From the NCBI GenBank assembly GCA_903928365.1, contig CAIYQV010000202.1:1-8330 (forward strand): a stretch of DNA of 8,330 nucleotides, written 5' to 3'. A program made the position numbers and the translations under genes. Each line of letters starts with the position of its first letter. Position 1 is the first letter of the stretch. Under the pieces are notes generated by a model, which worked only from the letters and a program-made list of their open reading frames with translations, had not been told where the DNA came from and did no database searches. Below, piece by piece: positions 1 through 5,366 of this stretch. The DNA comes from an uncultured Flavobacteriia bacterium. GTDB lineage: Bacteria; Bacteroidota; Bacteroidia; Flavobacteriales_D; Crocinitomicaceae.

Positions 1-414
1 ACGCGAGGTTTCAAACGTACCAGAAGGAACAGGAATTTCAAATTGCTGCAGCGTACGGAAATGCGTAACGGCATCTTGGGTTTTTCCATCGTCCGTCGTA
101 AGCGGATAATCAATGGTCCCTTTTTCAGGTGTGAAGCCCCTGACAATCGCCAGGTATTTCTTTGAAACTTCTTTGTTCATAAAAGCCTGTTGCAGCTGGC
201 TGTTAACTTGTTCATTTAAGGCAAACAACAACACTCCGCCGGTTTTTCGATCCAAACGATGCACCGGATACACCTTTTGACCTATTTGCTCCCTCAACAA
301 TTGCACTGCAAATTCACTGGCATCCGCTGCAATGGGTGAACGATGCACCAATAAGCCATGTGGTTTATTGATGGCTACGAGGTGCTCGTCTTGATAGAGG
401 ATTTGAAGGGGCAC
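1..414 (-). CDS. truC: TruC-like tRNA pseudouridine synthase (RluA family), C-terminus beyond window
   Basis: The 138 visible codons match the N-terminal half of RluA-family pseudouridine synthases, closest to TruC, which isomerises U65 in tRNA acceptor/T-stem regions in the cytoplasm. Visible features: the opening ILYQDEHLVAINKP at residues 5-18, HGLLVHRS at 19-26, the catalytic-loop motif HRLDRKTGG at 52-60 with the presumed nucleophile Asp55, KKYLAIVRG near 92-100, and AVTHFRTL before the left edge. No ATG is available: the in-frame TGA of the upstream ATPase lies only two codons before GTG 414, so GTG is the only plausible start that keeps the family N-terminus. The six-base gap suggests cotranscription with, or translational coupling to, the ATPase. 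The gene is cut by the window edge, not visibly broken. The sub-family assignment (TruC rather than another RluA member) rests on remembered similarity to E. coli TruC. Confidence 0.88.
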   Translation of the reverse strand, partial: MPLQILYQDEHLVAINKPHGLLVHRSPIAADASEFAVQLLREQIGQKVYPVHRLDRKTGGVLLFALNEQVNSQLQQAFMNKEVSKKYLAIVRGFTPEKGTIDYPLTTDDGKTQDAVTHFRTLQQFEIPVPSGTFETSR

Positions 415-420
415 GGCGAA

Positions 421-1611
421 TCAATATAATAGTCCGAACATCCACAACGGAATAATGTTTCCATGACCGATCTCTATGTCGTCTTTCACCACAAGCGCAT
501 CCGCTATTCCGGCAATTTGCTTTCGCTTCTTGTTTTTTCCACCAACCTCAATGGTATATTTTTCATTGATCAAAAAATCGGCTGTTGGTGACAAATGGAT
601 GGTATTTCCGCACTTCAGTTGATTCACAAAAAAGGTTTCGCGAATATTCCCAATGTTCGCCTGTTCTCCGGCAAGCACGTACATCAGATTGGAATTGTTC
701 AAGTACAATTTCTCAGGTTTGGTCAGCATCCCTATTCCGGAGGAATCTTTGTACAATTCAATCACCAATCCCGCCTTTTGGAGTGTTTTGATCGCCTCGA
801 TCAGAGAATTTCTGGAAAGCCCCGTGTGTTCACTCAATTTCGAAATATTCGGTGTAAAAGGAACACTGCTCGCAATAGCTTTCAACATTTTTTTGAGCTT
901 GACCATTGTTTCATAACGTAAATTCTCCACCGCCATAATATCCACCTCGATCATGAGATTGATCGTATTCATCAATTTTTGCTGATAACTGGATTCGCTT
1001 TCCCGGTAATAGGGATAAGCTCCAATCTTCAAATACTTAGCGAACAATGGAAGCGGCTTTAGTTTTTGCATCATATCTGCTGCAATACGCACGTGATCTT
1101 GAAGCAGTTCATCCAAGGTGTAAGCTGAAAAGGAATATTTTGTCTCCAGTTGGAGAAATTCTCTGAACGACAACTCATGCAGATGGTAGTTCACCATTCT
1201 TCTGCTCAAATCCGATTCGGACCGAACCAGTTCCAGCGCCGACGAGGATGTAAATACGACCTGAAGATTGGGAATATTGTCGTAGATCAGTTTTAGTTCT
1301 CTGGACCAGTTAGGATATTTATGTACTTCATCCAATAAGAGATGTGTACCACCGTATTGTTCAAATTGCTTCGCTACCTGATACAGATTATTTTCATAAA
1401 AATAAATGTGATCCAAACTGACATACAGAGTAGACGAAGATGGAAAGTTGTATTTGGCCAATTGAAGTAAAAGCGTTGTTTTACCAACTCCACGAGCCCC
1501 TTTGATGGCAATTAATCGGTTAGAAAGATCGATTTGCTCAAACAGATAACGCTTGTTGCTCGTTTTAAATTGAGCCATTTTGTTTTCATATTCAAGCAAT
1601 AATTCATTCAT
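421..1611 (-). CDS. AAA_14 / DUF4143-type P-loop ATPase
   Basis: A 396-residue protein with the architecture of the AAA_14-DUF4143 family, whose members bind ATP and carry a degenerate PD-(D/E)xK-like C-terminal domain; their cellular role is generally unknown. Seen here: Walker A GARGVGKTT (residues 38-46), Walker B LLLDEVH (91-97) followed by the family-typical KYPNW, a sensor-like VVFTSSS (118-124), a probable winged helix around 250-288 (ISKLSEHTGLSRNSL), and a C-terminal Glu326, Asp345, then EVGGK (355-359), resembling the E...D...ExxxK layout. ATG 1611 gives a complete N-terminus and lies 18 bases after a good -7 element. The gene forms its own transcription start and runs almost directly into truC. 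It is the least housekeeping-like complete gene in the window and may be an accessory insertion. Substrate and partner cannot be told from sequence. Confidence 0.85.
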   Translation of the reverse strand: MNELLLEYENKMAQFKTSNKRYLFEQIDLSNRLIAIKGARGVGKTTLLLQLAKYNFPSSSTLYVSLDHIYFYENNLYQVAKQFEQYGGTHLLLDEVHKYPNWSRELKLIYDNIPNLQVVFTSSSALELVRSESDLSRRMVNYHLHELSFREFLQLETKYSFSAYTLDELLQDHVRIAADMMQKLKPLPLFAKYLKIGAYPYYRESESSYQQKLMNTINLMIEVDIMAVENLRYETMVKLKKMLKAIASSVPFTPNISKLSEHTGLSRNSLIEAIKTLQKAGLVIELYKDSSGIGMLTKPEKLYLNNSNLMYVLAGEQANIGNIRETFFVNQLKCGNTIHLSPTADFLINEKYTIEVGGKNKKRKQIAGIADALVVKDDIEIGHGNIIPLWMFGLLY

Positions 1612-1629
1612 TTTGTTAAATTAATTCAA

Positions 1630-1656
1630 CAAATATAGCTATTTTTTGATTCCAAA
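1630..1656 (-). promoter_or_regulatory. Bacteroidota-type promoter for the ATPase gene
   Basis: On the minus strand TATATTTG (1637-1630) matches the Bacteroidota -7 consensus TAnnTTTG exactly. A TTTG at 1656-1653 lies 15 bases upstream; the usual TTG-to-TAnnTTTG spacing is somewhat longer, so the -33 element is less certain. The ATG follows 18 bases after the -7 element. Confidence 0.6.
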
Positions 1657-1679
1657 TAAAAACATTAATTGATTGGAAT
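1649..1679. repeat. Inverted repeat upstream of ATPase promoter
   Basis: ATTCCAA (1649-1655) and TTGGAAT (1673-1679) are perfect 7-bp inverted arms with a 17-bp spacer. The inner arm overlaps the proposed -33 region of the ATPase promoter, so it could be an operator. The arms are short and AT-rich, so chance occurrence is quite possible. Confidence 0.35.
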
Positions 1680-1713
1680 TAGAGCGAATTGAGTTAAATC
1701 ATCGAAGATTCCA

Positions 1714-1757
1714 TCCTGACTCCTGATTCTCAAAGTCCTGAAGTCCTAATTTCTCAT
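1714..1757. repeat. Degenerate 7-bp periodic repeat, TCCTGAn type
   Basis: Plus-strand units are TCCTGAC (1714), TCCTGAT (1721), TCTCAAA (1728), TCCTGAA (1736), TCCTAAT (1744) and TTCTCAT (1751), with single-base insertions before the fourth and fifth. The array fills the gap directly after the methyltransferase stop codon, so it would be transcribed as the 3' end of that mRNA, reading TCAGGA on the transcript strand. Function unknown. Confidence 0.6.
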
Positions 1758-2399
1758 TCACCTTTTCCTCGCCACCATCAATCCATCACGAATGGGAAGC
1801 AATACCTCCTGCACACGTGGATCCTCGTGTACCATGCGATTGTAATCCATAATAATTTTGGTTTCTCGATCCAGCGTTTCATACTCCTCGAGCACCTTCC
1901 CAGACCAAAGGACATTATCAGCAATGATATATCCACCTGGCCTAACTTTATCAAAAACGAGGTCGTAATAAGTACAATAGTTCTTTTTATCGGCATCGAT
2001 GAATACGATATCAAATTGCTCGTCAAGTTGCGGAATGAGTTGTGCAGCATCTCCAATCCGGTAATCGATCTTATCCTCCATTCCTGCCTTGGCGACGAAC
2101 TCCCGAACCAGCTCTTCCAGTTCCTCATTCACATCAATGGTGATCACTTTTCCTCCTTCGGCCAGTCCTTCCGAAAAACACAAGGCAGAATAACCGGTGT
2201 AGGTTCCGATTTCCAGCACACGCATCGGACGGATCATATGCGACAACATACTCAACACCCTTCCCTGAAAATGCCCACTCAACATACGAGGCTGCAAGAC
2301 CGACAAATACGTTTTGCGGTTCAGTTGTCGCAATACGTCCGGCTCATTTTCAGAATGATCACACACATAGCGATCGAGTTCGGGGGAAATAAATTCCAT
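1758..2399 (-). CDS. SAM-dependent O-methyltransferase (Methyltransf_3, catechol-OMT-like)
   Basis: A 213-residue class I methyltransferase of the small, cation-dependent O-methyltransferase family. Seen in order: N-terminal helices, motif I VLEIGTYTG (61-69) for SAM binding, the acidic end of beta-2 (TIDV, 87-90), GDAAQLIP (116-123), FIDADK (133-138) and ADNVLWSG (160-167). Asp135, Asp161 and Asn162 correspond to the metal ligands known in this family. The protein is full length and cytosolic, with no signal peptide. ATG 2399 fits the family N-terminus (ISPELDRYVCDHS). The family methylates catechol-like hydroxyls; the true acceptor cannot be inferred. It diverges from the TrmH-like gene across a 94-bp gap. 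No in-phase partner gene suggests a pathway, so it is probably a generic housekeeping or stress methyltransferase. Confidence 0.93.
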   Translation of the reverse strand: MEFISPELDRYVCDHSENEPDVLRQLNRKTYLSVLQPRMLSGHFQGRVLSMLSHMIRPMRVLEIGTYTGYSALCFSEGLAEGGKVITIDVNEELEELVREFVAKAGMEDKIDYRIGDAAQLIPQLDEQFDIVFIDADKKNYCTYYDLVFDKVRPGGYIIADNVLWSGKVLEEYETLDRETKIIMDYNRMVHEDPRVQEVLLPIRDGLMVARKR

Positions 2400-2415
2400 G
2401 ATGACTAATTTTCTG

Positions 2416-2423
2416 CAAAGATG
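2416..2423 (-). promoter_or_regulatory. Probable -7 element of the O-methyltransferase gene
   Basis: Minus-strand CATCTTTG matches TAnnTTTG at all fixed positions but the first, 16 bases before ATG 2399. No TTG at the expected -33 distance was found. On the other strand the best candidate for the divergent gene is TAACTTTA at 2468-2475, also one mismatch, which I regard as weak. Confidence 0.4.
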
Positions 2424-2493
2424 AGAAAGTTCCTTAGAAAAAAGCTTATCGGCAATTCCACAGCAATTAACTTTAATTCACCACTTTTACACC

Positions 2494-2976
2494 GTGAAGA
2501 CAACAAACAACGAAGGCTATTTTGCGATTGGCGTTTACCGAGGAAAAACGGAACACAATATCGGGACACTTTGGCGCTCCGCTTATGTGCTTGGGGCTTC
2601 TTACATTTTTACTGTAGAAAAGAAGTACAAAAAGCAAACTTCGGATGTTGTGAAAGCATGGTCGCGGATTCCACTCTTCCATTACAGAAGCTTTGAAGAT
2701 CTGCTGCAAAACATTCCACATGATTGTCGTCTTGTGGGGGTAGAACTTGCAGAAGATGCAGAGATGCTTCACACCTTTTCCCATCCAAAACGAGCTATTT
2801 ATCTGTTGGGAGCAGAAGACGACGGCCTACCTCCCGAAATTCTCGAAAAATGCCATTATGTGATCAAACTTCCTGGAAATTCTTCGCTGAATGTGGGCGT
2901 TACAGGAAGTATTGTCTTGCATGACCGGGTGACCAAGATTCCTAGGACCTTACCTCCACATCACAAAGAGGGATAG
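2494..2976 (+). CDS. TrmH/SpoU-family RNA 2'-O-methyltransferase
   Basis: A 160-residue SPOUT-class methyltransferase consisting of the catalytic domain only; the family transfers a methyl group from SAM to a ribose 2'-OH in tRNA or rRNA. All three knotted-fold motifs are visible: motif 1 NIGTLWRSA (22-30) with the catalytic-type Arg28, motif 2 YLLGAEDDGLPPEIL (103-117), and motif 3 LPGNSSLNVGVTGSIVLHD (126-144). The frame has no ATG upstream before a stop at 2422-2424, so GTG 2494 is the start; it places the short leader before FAIGVYRGKTEHNIG as in relatives. Another ATG at 2421 is in a different frame. The target RNA and position cannot be assigned: the length resembles TrmL, but the motif 1 wording matches an uncharacterised group widespread in bacteria. 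Its stop codon abuts the stop codon of the opposing hydrolase gene. Confidence 0.9.
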   Translation: MKTTNNEGYFAIGVYRGKTEHNIGTLWRSAYVLGASYIFTVEKKYKKQTSDVVKAWSRIPLFHYRSFEDLLQNIPHDCRLVGVELAEDAEMLHTFSHPKRAIYLLGAEDDGLPPEILEKCHYVIKLPGNSSLNVGVTGSIVLHDRVTKIPRTLPPHHKEG

Positions 2977-3702
2977 TTATTTCTTAGACGGTTCGACAAC
3001 AGCATCTACCGCTTTGGAATACTGAAACATCCAATCGTAGATCTCATTGGTTCTGAAAGCCTTTTCCAGATCTCCGTGGCCGGCACCTTCCACGACAGTA
3101 TATTTGAGTTTCTCGCCTCCCTCACATTCGGTGATCGCTTTCACGATCTTGTCCGACTCACTTATTGGAACGGCACTATCTCGGTTTCCATGCTGGATCC
3201 AAAGCGGGACTTGCGACAAATTGTAGGCATCATTTACATTTCCTCCACCGCACAATGCAACCGCCGCAGCTACCAGTTCAGGATACGCACCTGCAAACTG
3301 CAAGGTTCCATAAGCTCCCAAACTCATCCCGGTAACGTATACGCGGTTTGAATCTGTGGCATATTGACTCTGCACATACTCCAGCATTTTTTTAACCTTC
3401 TTTGGCTCCCAGGATTTTCCATAGGGTACTTGCGGCGCCACTACGATCGCCGGAAAATTTCGTCCCTTGTCAATTTCATGGATCACCCCGTAACGGCGCA
3501 CCATATTGAGATCAGATCCAGATAAACTTTTTCCATGTAAAAAAATGAGAATAGGCGGTTTGCTTTTGAGGATACTGTCTGAAGGCAGCGAGATCCAGAA
3601 ATTGTAATCAGTTTTCCCATAAACTGCCTGCACCTGCGCCGAAAATTTTCCGCAGAAAACGATCAGAATAAATACAACGTAAACAGAGCCCTTTTTCAAC
3701 AT
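2977..3702 (-). CDS. Exported alpha/beta hydrolase (predicted peptidase/esterase, COG4099-like)
   Basis: Using ATG 3702 gives 241 residues. The frame stays open to a TTG at 3759, but the ATG start opens directly into a signal peptide (MLKK, a hydrophobic stretch at about 7-17, likely cleavage after KFSA at 19-22), and a -7 element lies just upstream, so I prefer it. The alpha/beta hydrolase signature is complete: oxyanion-type HGKSLSG (56-62), nucleophile elbow GMSLG (125-129, Ser127), acid HGNRDS with Asp175, and GAGHGD with His209. CGGG (151-154) after the elbow also fits the COG4099 'predicted peptidase' group, which includes esterases of polymers and small esters. The enzyme should act in the periplasm or outside the cell. 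The substrate is unknown and no polysaccharide-utilisation genes are nearby. The gene is monocistronic by position, convergent with the TrmH-like gene. Confidence 0.88.
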   Translation of the reverse strand: MLKKGSVYVVFILIVFCGKFSAQVQAVYGKTDYNFWISLPSDSILKSKPPILIFLHGKSLSGSDLNMVRRYGVIHEIDKGRNFPAIVVAPQVPYGKSWEPKKVKKMLEYVQSQYATDSNRVYVTGMSLGAYGTLQFAGAYPELVAAAVALCGGGNVNDAYNLSQVPLWIQHGNRDSAVPISESDKIVKAITECEGGEKLKYTVVEGAGHGDLEKAFRTNEIYDWMFQYSKAVDAVVEPSKK

Positions 3703-3709
3703 GAGGGCG

Positions 3710-3717
3710 CGAAAGTA
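3710..3717 (-). promoter_or_regulatory. Probable -7 element of the hydrolase gene
   Basis: Minus-strand TACTTTCG differs from TAnnTTTG by one base and is followed by CGCC, a context common in flavobacterial promoters. Only seven bases separate it from ATG 3702, implying a very short or absent leader. It supports the ATG 3702 start over TTG 3759, which would lie upstream of the promoter. Confidence 0.5.
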
Positions 3718-3752
3718 GCAATTTTGGATTTGTAATTCAGTATTCTGAATTC
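3718..3752. repeat. 7-bp periodic array, five units nnnATTY
   Basis: Plus-strand units GCAATTT, TGGATTT, GTAATTC, AGTATTC, TGAATTC follow one another without a gap; ATT sits at positions 4-6 of all five and is always followed by a pyrimidine. The array contains the perfect 7-bp hairpin AATTCAG/CTGAATT (3734-3751, 4-base loop) and is followed by six C. It covers the upstream region of the hydrolase promoter. Confidence 0.65.
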
Positions 3753-3773
3753 CCCCCAACCATCTAATTTGTT

Positions 3774-3808
3774 AAAGAATCACAAATCAAGAATTCTAAA
3801 TACCGAAT
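3774..3808. repeat. 7-bp periodic array, five units nnnRAAT
   Basis: Plus-strand units AAAGAAT, CACAAAT, CAAGAAT, TCTAAAT, ACCGAAT are contiguous, with AAT at positions 5-7 of all five and a purine at position 4. It starts one base after the DUF721 stop codon on the transcript strand. The core is the reverse complement of the ATTY core at 3718-3752, so the two arrays face each other across 21 bases. Confidence 0.65.
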
Positions 3809-3809
3809 C

Positions 3810-4112
3810 CTAAGAAAACCAAATATCCGTAATCATCTCGAAGCCCGCCTTTTCATTCACGCGTTGAATAATGATCTGTTTTCCATGAGCCAATTCATCC
3901 CGCATGACGGAAGAATCGAGGTGGATATGAAGCACTTTATTTTTAATGAATAACTCTTTTGTTCGATTGGCCACCGCAATTCCCATCATCTCGGGCCAGG
4001 CCTCCAACACATCAAGTTCCTTTAATTTGCCATCCAAACGATAGGCTTTCATCAACTTGTCGATCACTTGACCTAAAGGCGTTTCATTCGATGTTCTTCT
4101 CACCTCATCCAT
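3810..4112 (-). CDS. DUF721 / DciA-like protein
   Basis: A 100-residue protein that is essentially one DUF721 domain, the core of DciA, the ancestral bacterial loader or operator of the replicative helicase DnaB established in Pseudomonas and Vibrio. Visible family features are the N-terminal helical part (LGQVIDKLMKAYRLDGKL, 13-30), EAWPEMMG (37-44), ANRTKELFIKNKVLHIHL (48-65) and SSVMRDEL (67-74), which form the KH-like fold signature, followed by an amphipathic C-terminal helix region and the tail DIWFS. It lacks the extra C-terminal region of longer DciA proteins, and I see no zinc-binding cysteines. ATG 4112 lies two bases after the recF stop, so the gene is almost certainly translated from the recF mRNA, in line with a role in DNA replication or repair. 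Helicase loading is inference from the family. Confidence 0.88.
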   Translation of the reverse strand: MDEVRRTSNETPLGQVIDKLMKAYRLDGKLKELDVLEAWPEMMGIAVANRTKELFIKNKVLHIHLDSSVMRDELAHGKQIIIQRVNEKAGFEMITDIWFS

Positions 4113-4114
4113 GC

Positions 4115-5233
4115 TTAAGCAATCTCTGTTTTTAATTCATTTACTTTTCCCTGCTCCACCCGAAACAGTTTGTGCTCGATTTCAGATGACTCAAAAATCA
4201 ACCGCATGCGTTCTTCATCAGTATCAGTCACTAATACCTGACCAAAGTAATGATCCGAAACCAATTGCAACAATTTCTGCACACGGACCTGATCCAGTTT
4301 ATCAAAAATATCATCCAACAAAAGTACCGGCGTGGTTTCCAGGTGACGTTTGAGCCACTCATATTGTGCCAGTCGCAATGCGATAATGAACGATTTCTGT
4401 TGCCCCTGTGAACCGAATTTCTTCACTGGATGTCCCTTTATCGTAAACAAAAGGTCGTCTTTGTGAATTCCTGCATTGGTGTATTGGGTGTAAAGATCCT
4501 TGCGCTCATTTTCACGGAGCAAGGTACCCAGATCGGATTCATTCAGTTGCGATCGGTATTCCAATCCAACATCCTCAGAAACTTCACCAATGTAGTGGTA
4601 GCGCTCTTGAAAAACAGTCACGAACTCATCAATAAAACTTTTTCTTCGGGCATGGATCTCTGTTCCTAAGGATACGAGTTGTTCATCCCACACCTCAATC
4701 GACTCCCGGTCAAATAGTCGGTGATCATGCATATTCTTCAATAAGGCGTTTCGCTGTTCCAGTACTTTCGAATAGCGCTGCACCTGATCGAGGTAGCGTC
4801 TATCAAATTGCGAAAGGATTCCGTCCATCCATTTTCGACGTAATTCACTTCCTTCGGAAATCAAATCACGATCGTAAGGTGAGATCATCACCACAGGAAA
4901 CTGACCAATATGATCAGCCAGTTTTTCGTATTCCTTCTTATTTCGCTTGAAAATCTTTTTTGCTCCTGCCTTTACAGCGCAATGAATGTGCACCGTTTGA
5001 CCGTCTTTTTCCCAATTCCCCTGAACAGCAAAAAATCCCTGATCAAAACGAATGTTCTGGCGATCCATTACGTTGAGATAAGACTTGCACAAACTCAGGT
5101 AGTAAACGGCGTCAAGAATGTTTGTCTTCCCAGAACCATTGCGACCTACAAAGGAATTGACATTGGCACAAAGCTCCACCTCCGCATCTTCGTAATTCTT
5201 GAAATTGATGAGCTGAAGGTCCTTGAGAAACAT
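4115..5233 (-). CDS. recF: DNA replication and repair protein RecF
   Basis: A 372-residue SMC-like ATPase of the RecF family, which binds DNA at gaps and, with RecO and RecR, helps load RecA. Seen: the hallmark start LKDLQLINFKNYEDAEVEL (3-21), Walker A GRNGSGKTN (30-38), YYLSLCKSYL (44-53), the ISPYDRDLISEGSELRRKW segment (117-135), the ABC signature FGSQGQQKS (273-281) and Walker B with D-loop VLLLDDIFDKLD (303-314). Length and start agree with the family. It is the first gene of a two-gene unit with the DUF721 gene. Its promoter sits so close to ATG 5233 that the mRNA may be leaderless. It diverges from the TPR-ribH unit. No missing catalytic residue is apparent. Confidence 0.97.
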   Translation of the reverse strand: MFLKDLQLINFKNYEDAEVELCANVNSFVGRNGSGKTNILDAVYYLSLCKSYLNVMDRQNIRFDQGFFAVQGNWEKDGQTVHIHCAVKAGAKKIFKRNKKEYEKLADHIGQFPVVMISPYDRDLISEGSELRRKWMDGILSQFDRRYLDQVQRYSKVLEQRNALLKNMHDHRLFDRESIEVWDEQLVSLGTEIHARRKSFIDEFVTVFQERYHYIGEVSEDVGLEYRSQLNESDLGTLLRENERKDLYTQYTNAGIHKDDLLFTIKGHPVKKFGSQGQQKSFIIALRLAQYEWLKRHLETTPVLLLDDIFDKLDQVRVQKLLQLVSDHYFGQVLVTDTDEERMRLIFESSEIEHKLFRVEQGKVNELKTEIA

Positions 5234-5237
5234 GTAA

Positions 5238-5245
5238 CAAAAGTA
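5238..5245 (-). promoter_or_regulatory. Promoter -7 element of recF
   Basis: Minus-strand TACTTTTG matches TAnnTTTG exactly and lies only four bases before ATG 5233. No TTG sits at the normal -33 distance; an inverted repeat (5249-5269) occupies that region instead. Confidence 0.6.
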
Positions 5246-5248
5246 GCG

Positions 5249-5269
5249 CTTTCAAGATGGACTTGAAAG
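5249..5269. repeat. Perfect 8-bp inverted repeat at recF promoter
   Basis: CTTTCAAG (5249-5256) and CTTGAAAG (5262-5269) are perfect inverted arms around ATGGA. The dyad lies immediately upstream of the recF -7 element, where a regulator or the -33 contact would sit, so it is a candidate operator. It is not followed by a T-tract in either direction, arguing against a terminator. Confidence 0.5.
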
Positions 5270-5283
5270 ATTCGTTTTCACTA

Positions 5284-5320
5284 TTTTCAACCTTATCCAT
5301 TCCATATAGCATGTTGAAAA
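5284..5320. repeat. Second TTTCAA/TTGAAA inverted repeat
   Basis: TTTTCAAC (5284-5291) and GTTGAAAA (5313-5320) are perfect 8-bp inverted arms with a 21-bp spacer, in the middle of the divergent recF/TPR region. They share the core TTTCAA with the dyad at 5249-5269. Confidence 0.4.
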
Positions 5321-5337
5321 CTATACGCAACCGATTC

Positions 5338-5356
5338 AAAAAAAAAACTATTTTTG
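5338..5356 (+). promoter_or_regulatory. Promoter of the TPR-ribH unit with A10 tract
   Basis: TATTTTTG (5349-5356) matches TAnnTTTG exactly, ten bases before ATG 5367. A run of ten A (5338-5347) lies one base upstream, in the spacer. The nearest TTG (5314-5316) is 32 bases away, too far for a standard -33 element. Confidence 0.6.
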
Positions 5357-5366
5357 CACGTCTAAA

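Noticed and set aside
421..447. A separate promoter for truC (TTG at 447-445, TATATTGA at 428-421 on the minus strand)
   Set aside because: The -7 match misses both last bases of TTTG and the spacing is short; cotranscription with the ATPase is more economical.
595..921. Plus-strand frames opposite the ATPase C-terminus
   Set aside because: No recognisable motif and no promoter; the minus strand encodes a continuous conserved protein.
1827..2408. A 193-codon plus-strand reading frame opposite the O-methyltransferase gene
   Set aside because: Its translation shows no domain or codon logic, and the minus-strand frame is a complete, motif-bearing methyltransferase. It is an antisense shadow.
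3734..3751. AATTCAG/CTGAATT hairpin as a terminator for the recF-DUF721 unit
   Set aside because: No T-tract follows on the minus strand, and the stem falls in register with the 7-bp array, which explains it more simply.
3703..3759. TTG 3759 as start of the hydrolase, adding 19 residues
   Set aside because: It would precede the -7 element and put a polar stretch encoded by the heptad array before the signal peptide; ATG 3702 fits both better.
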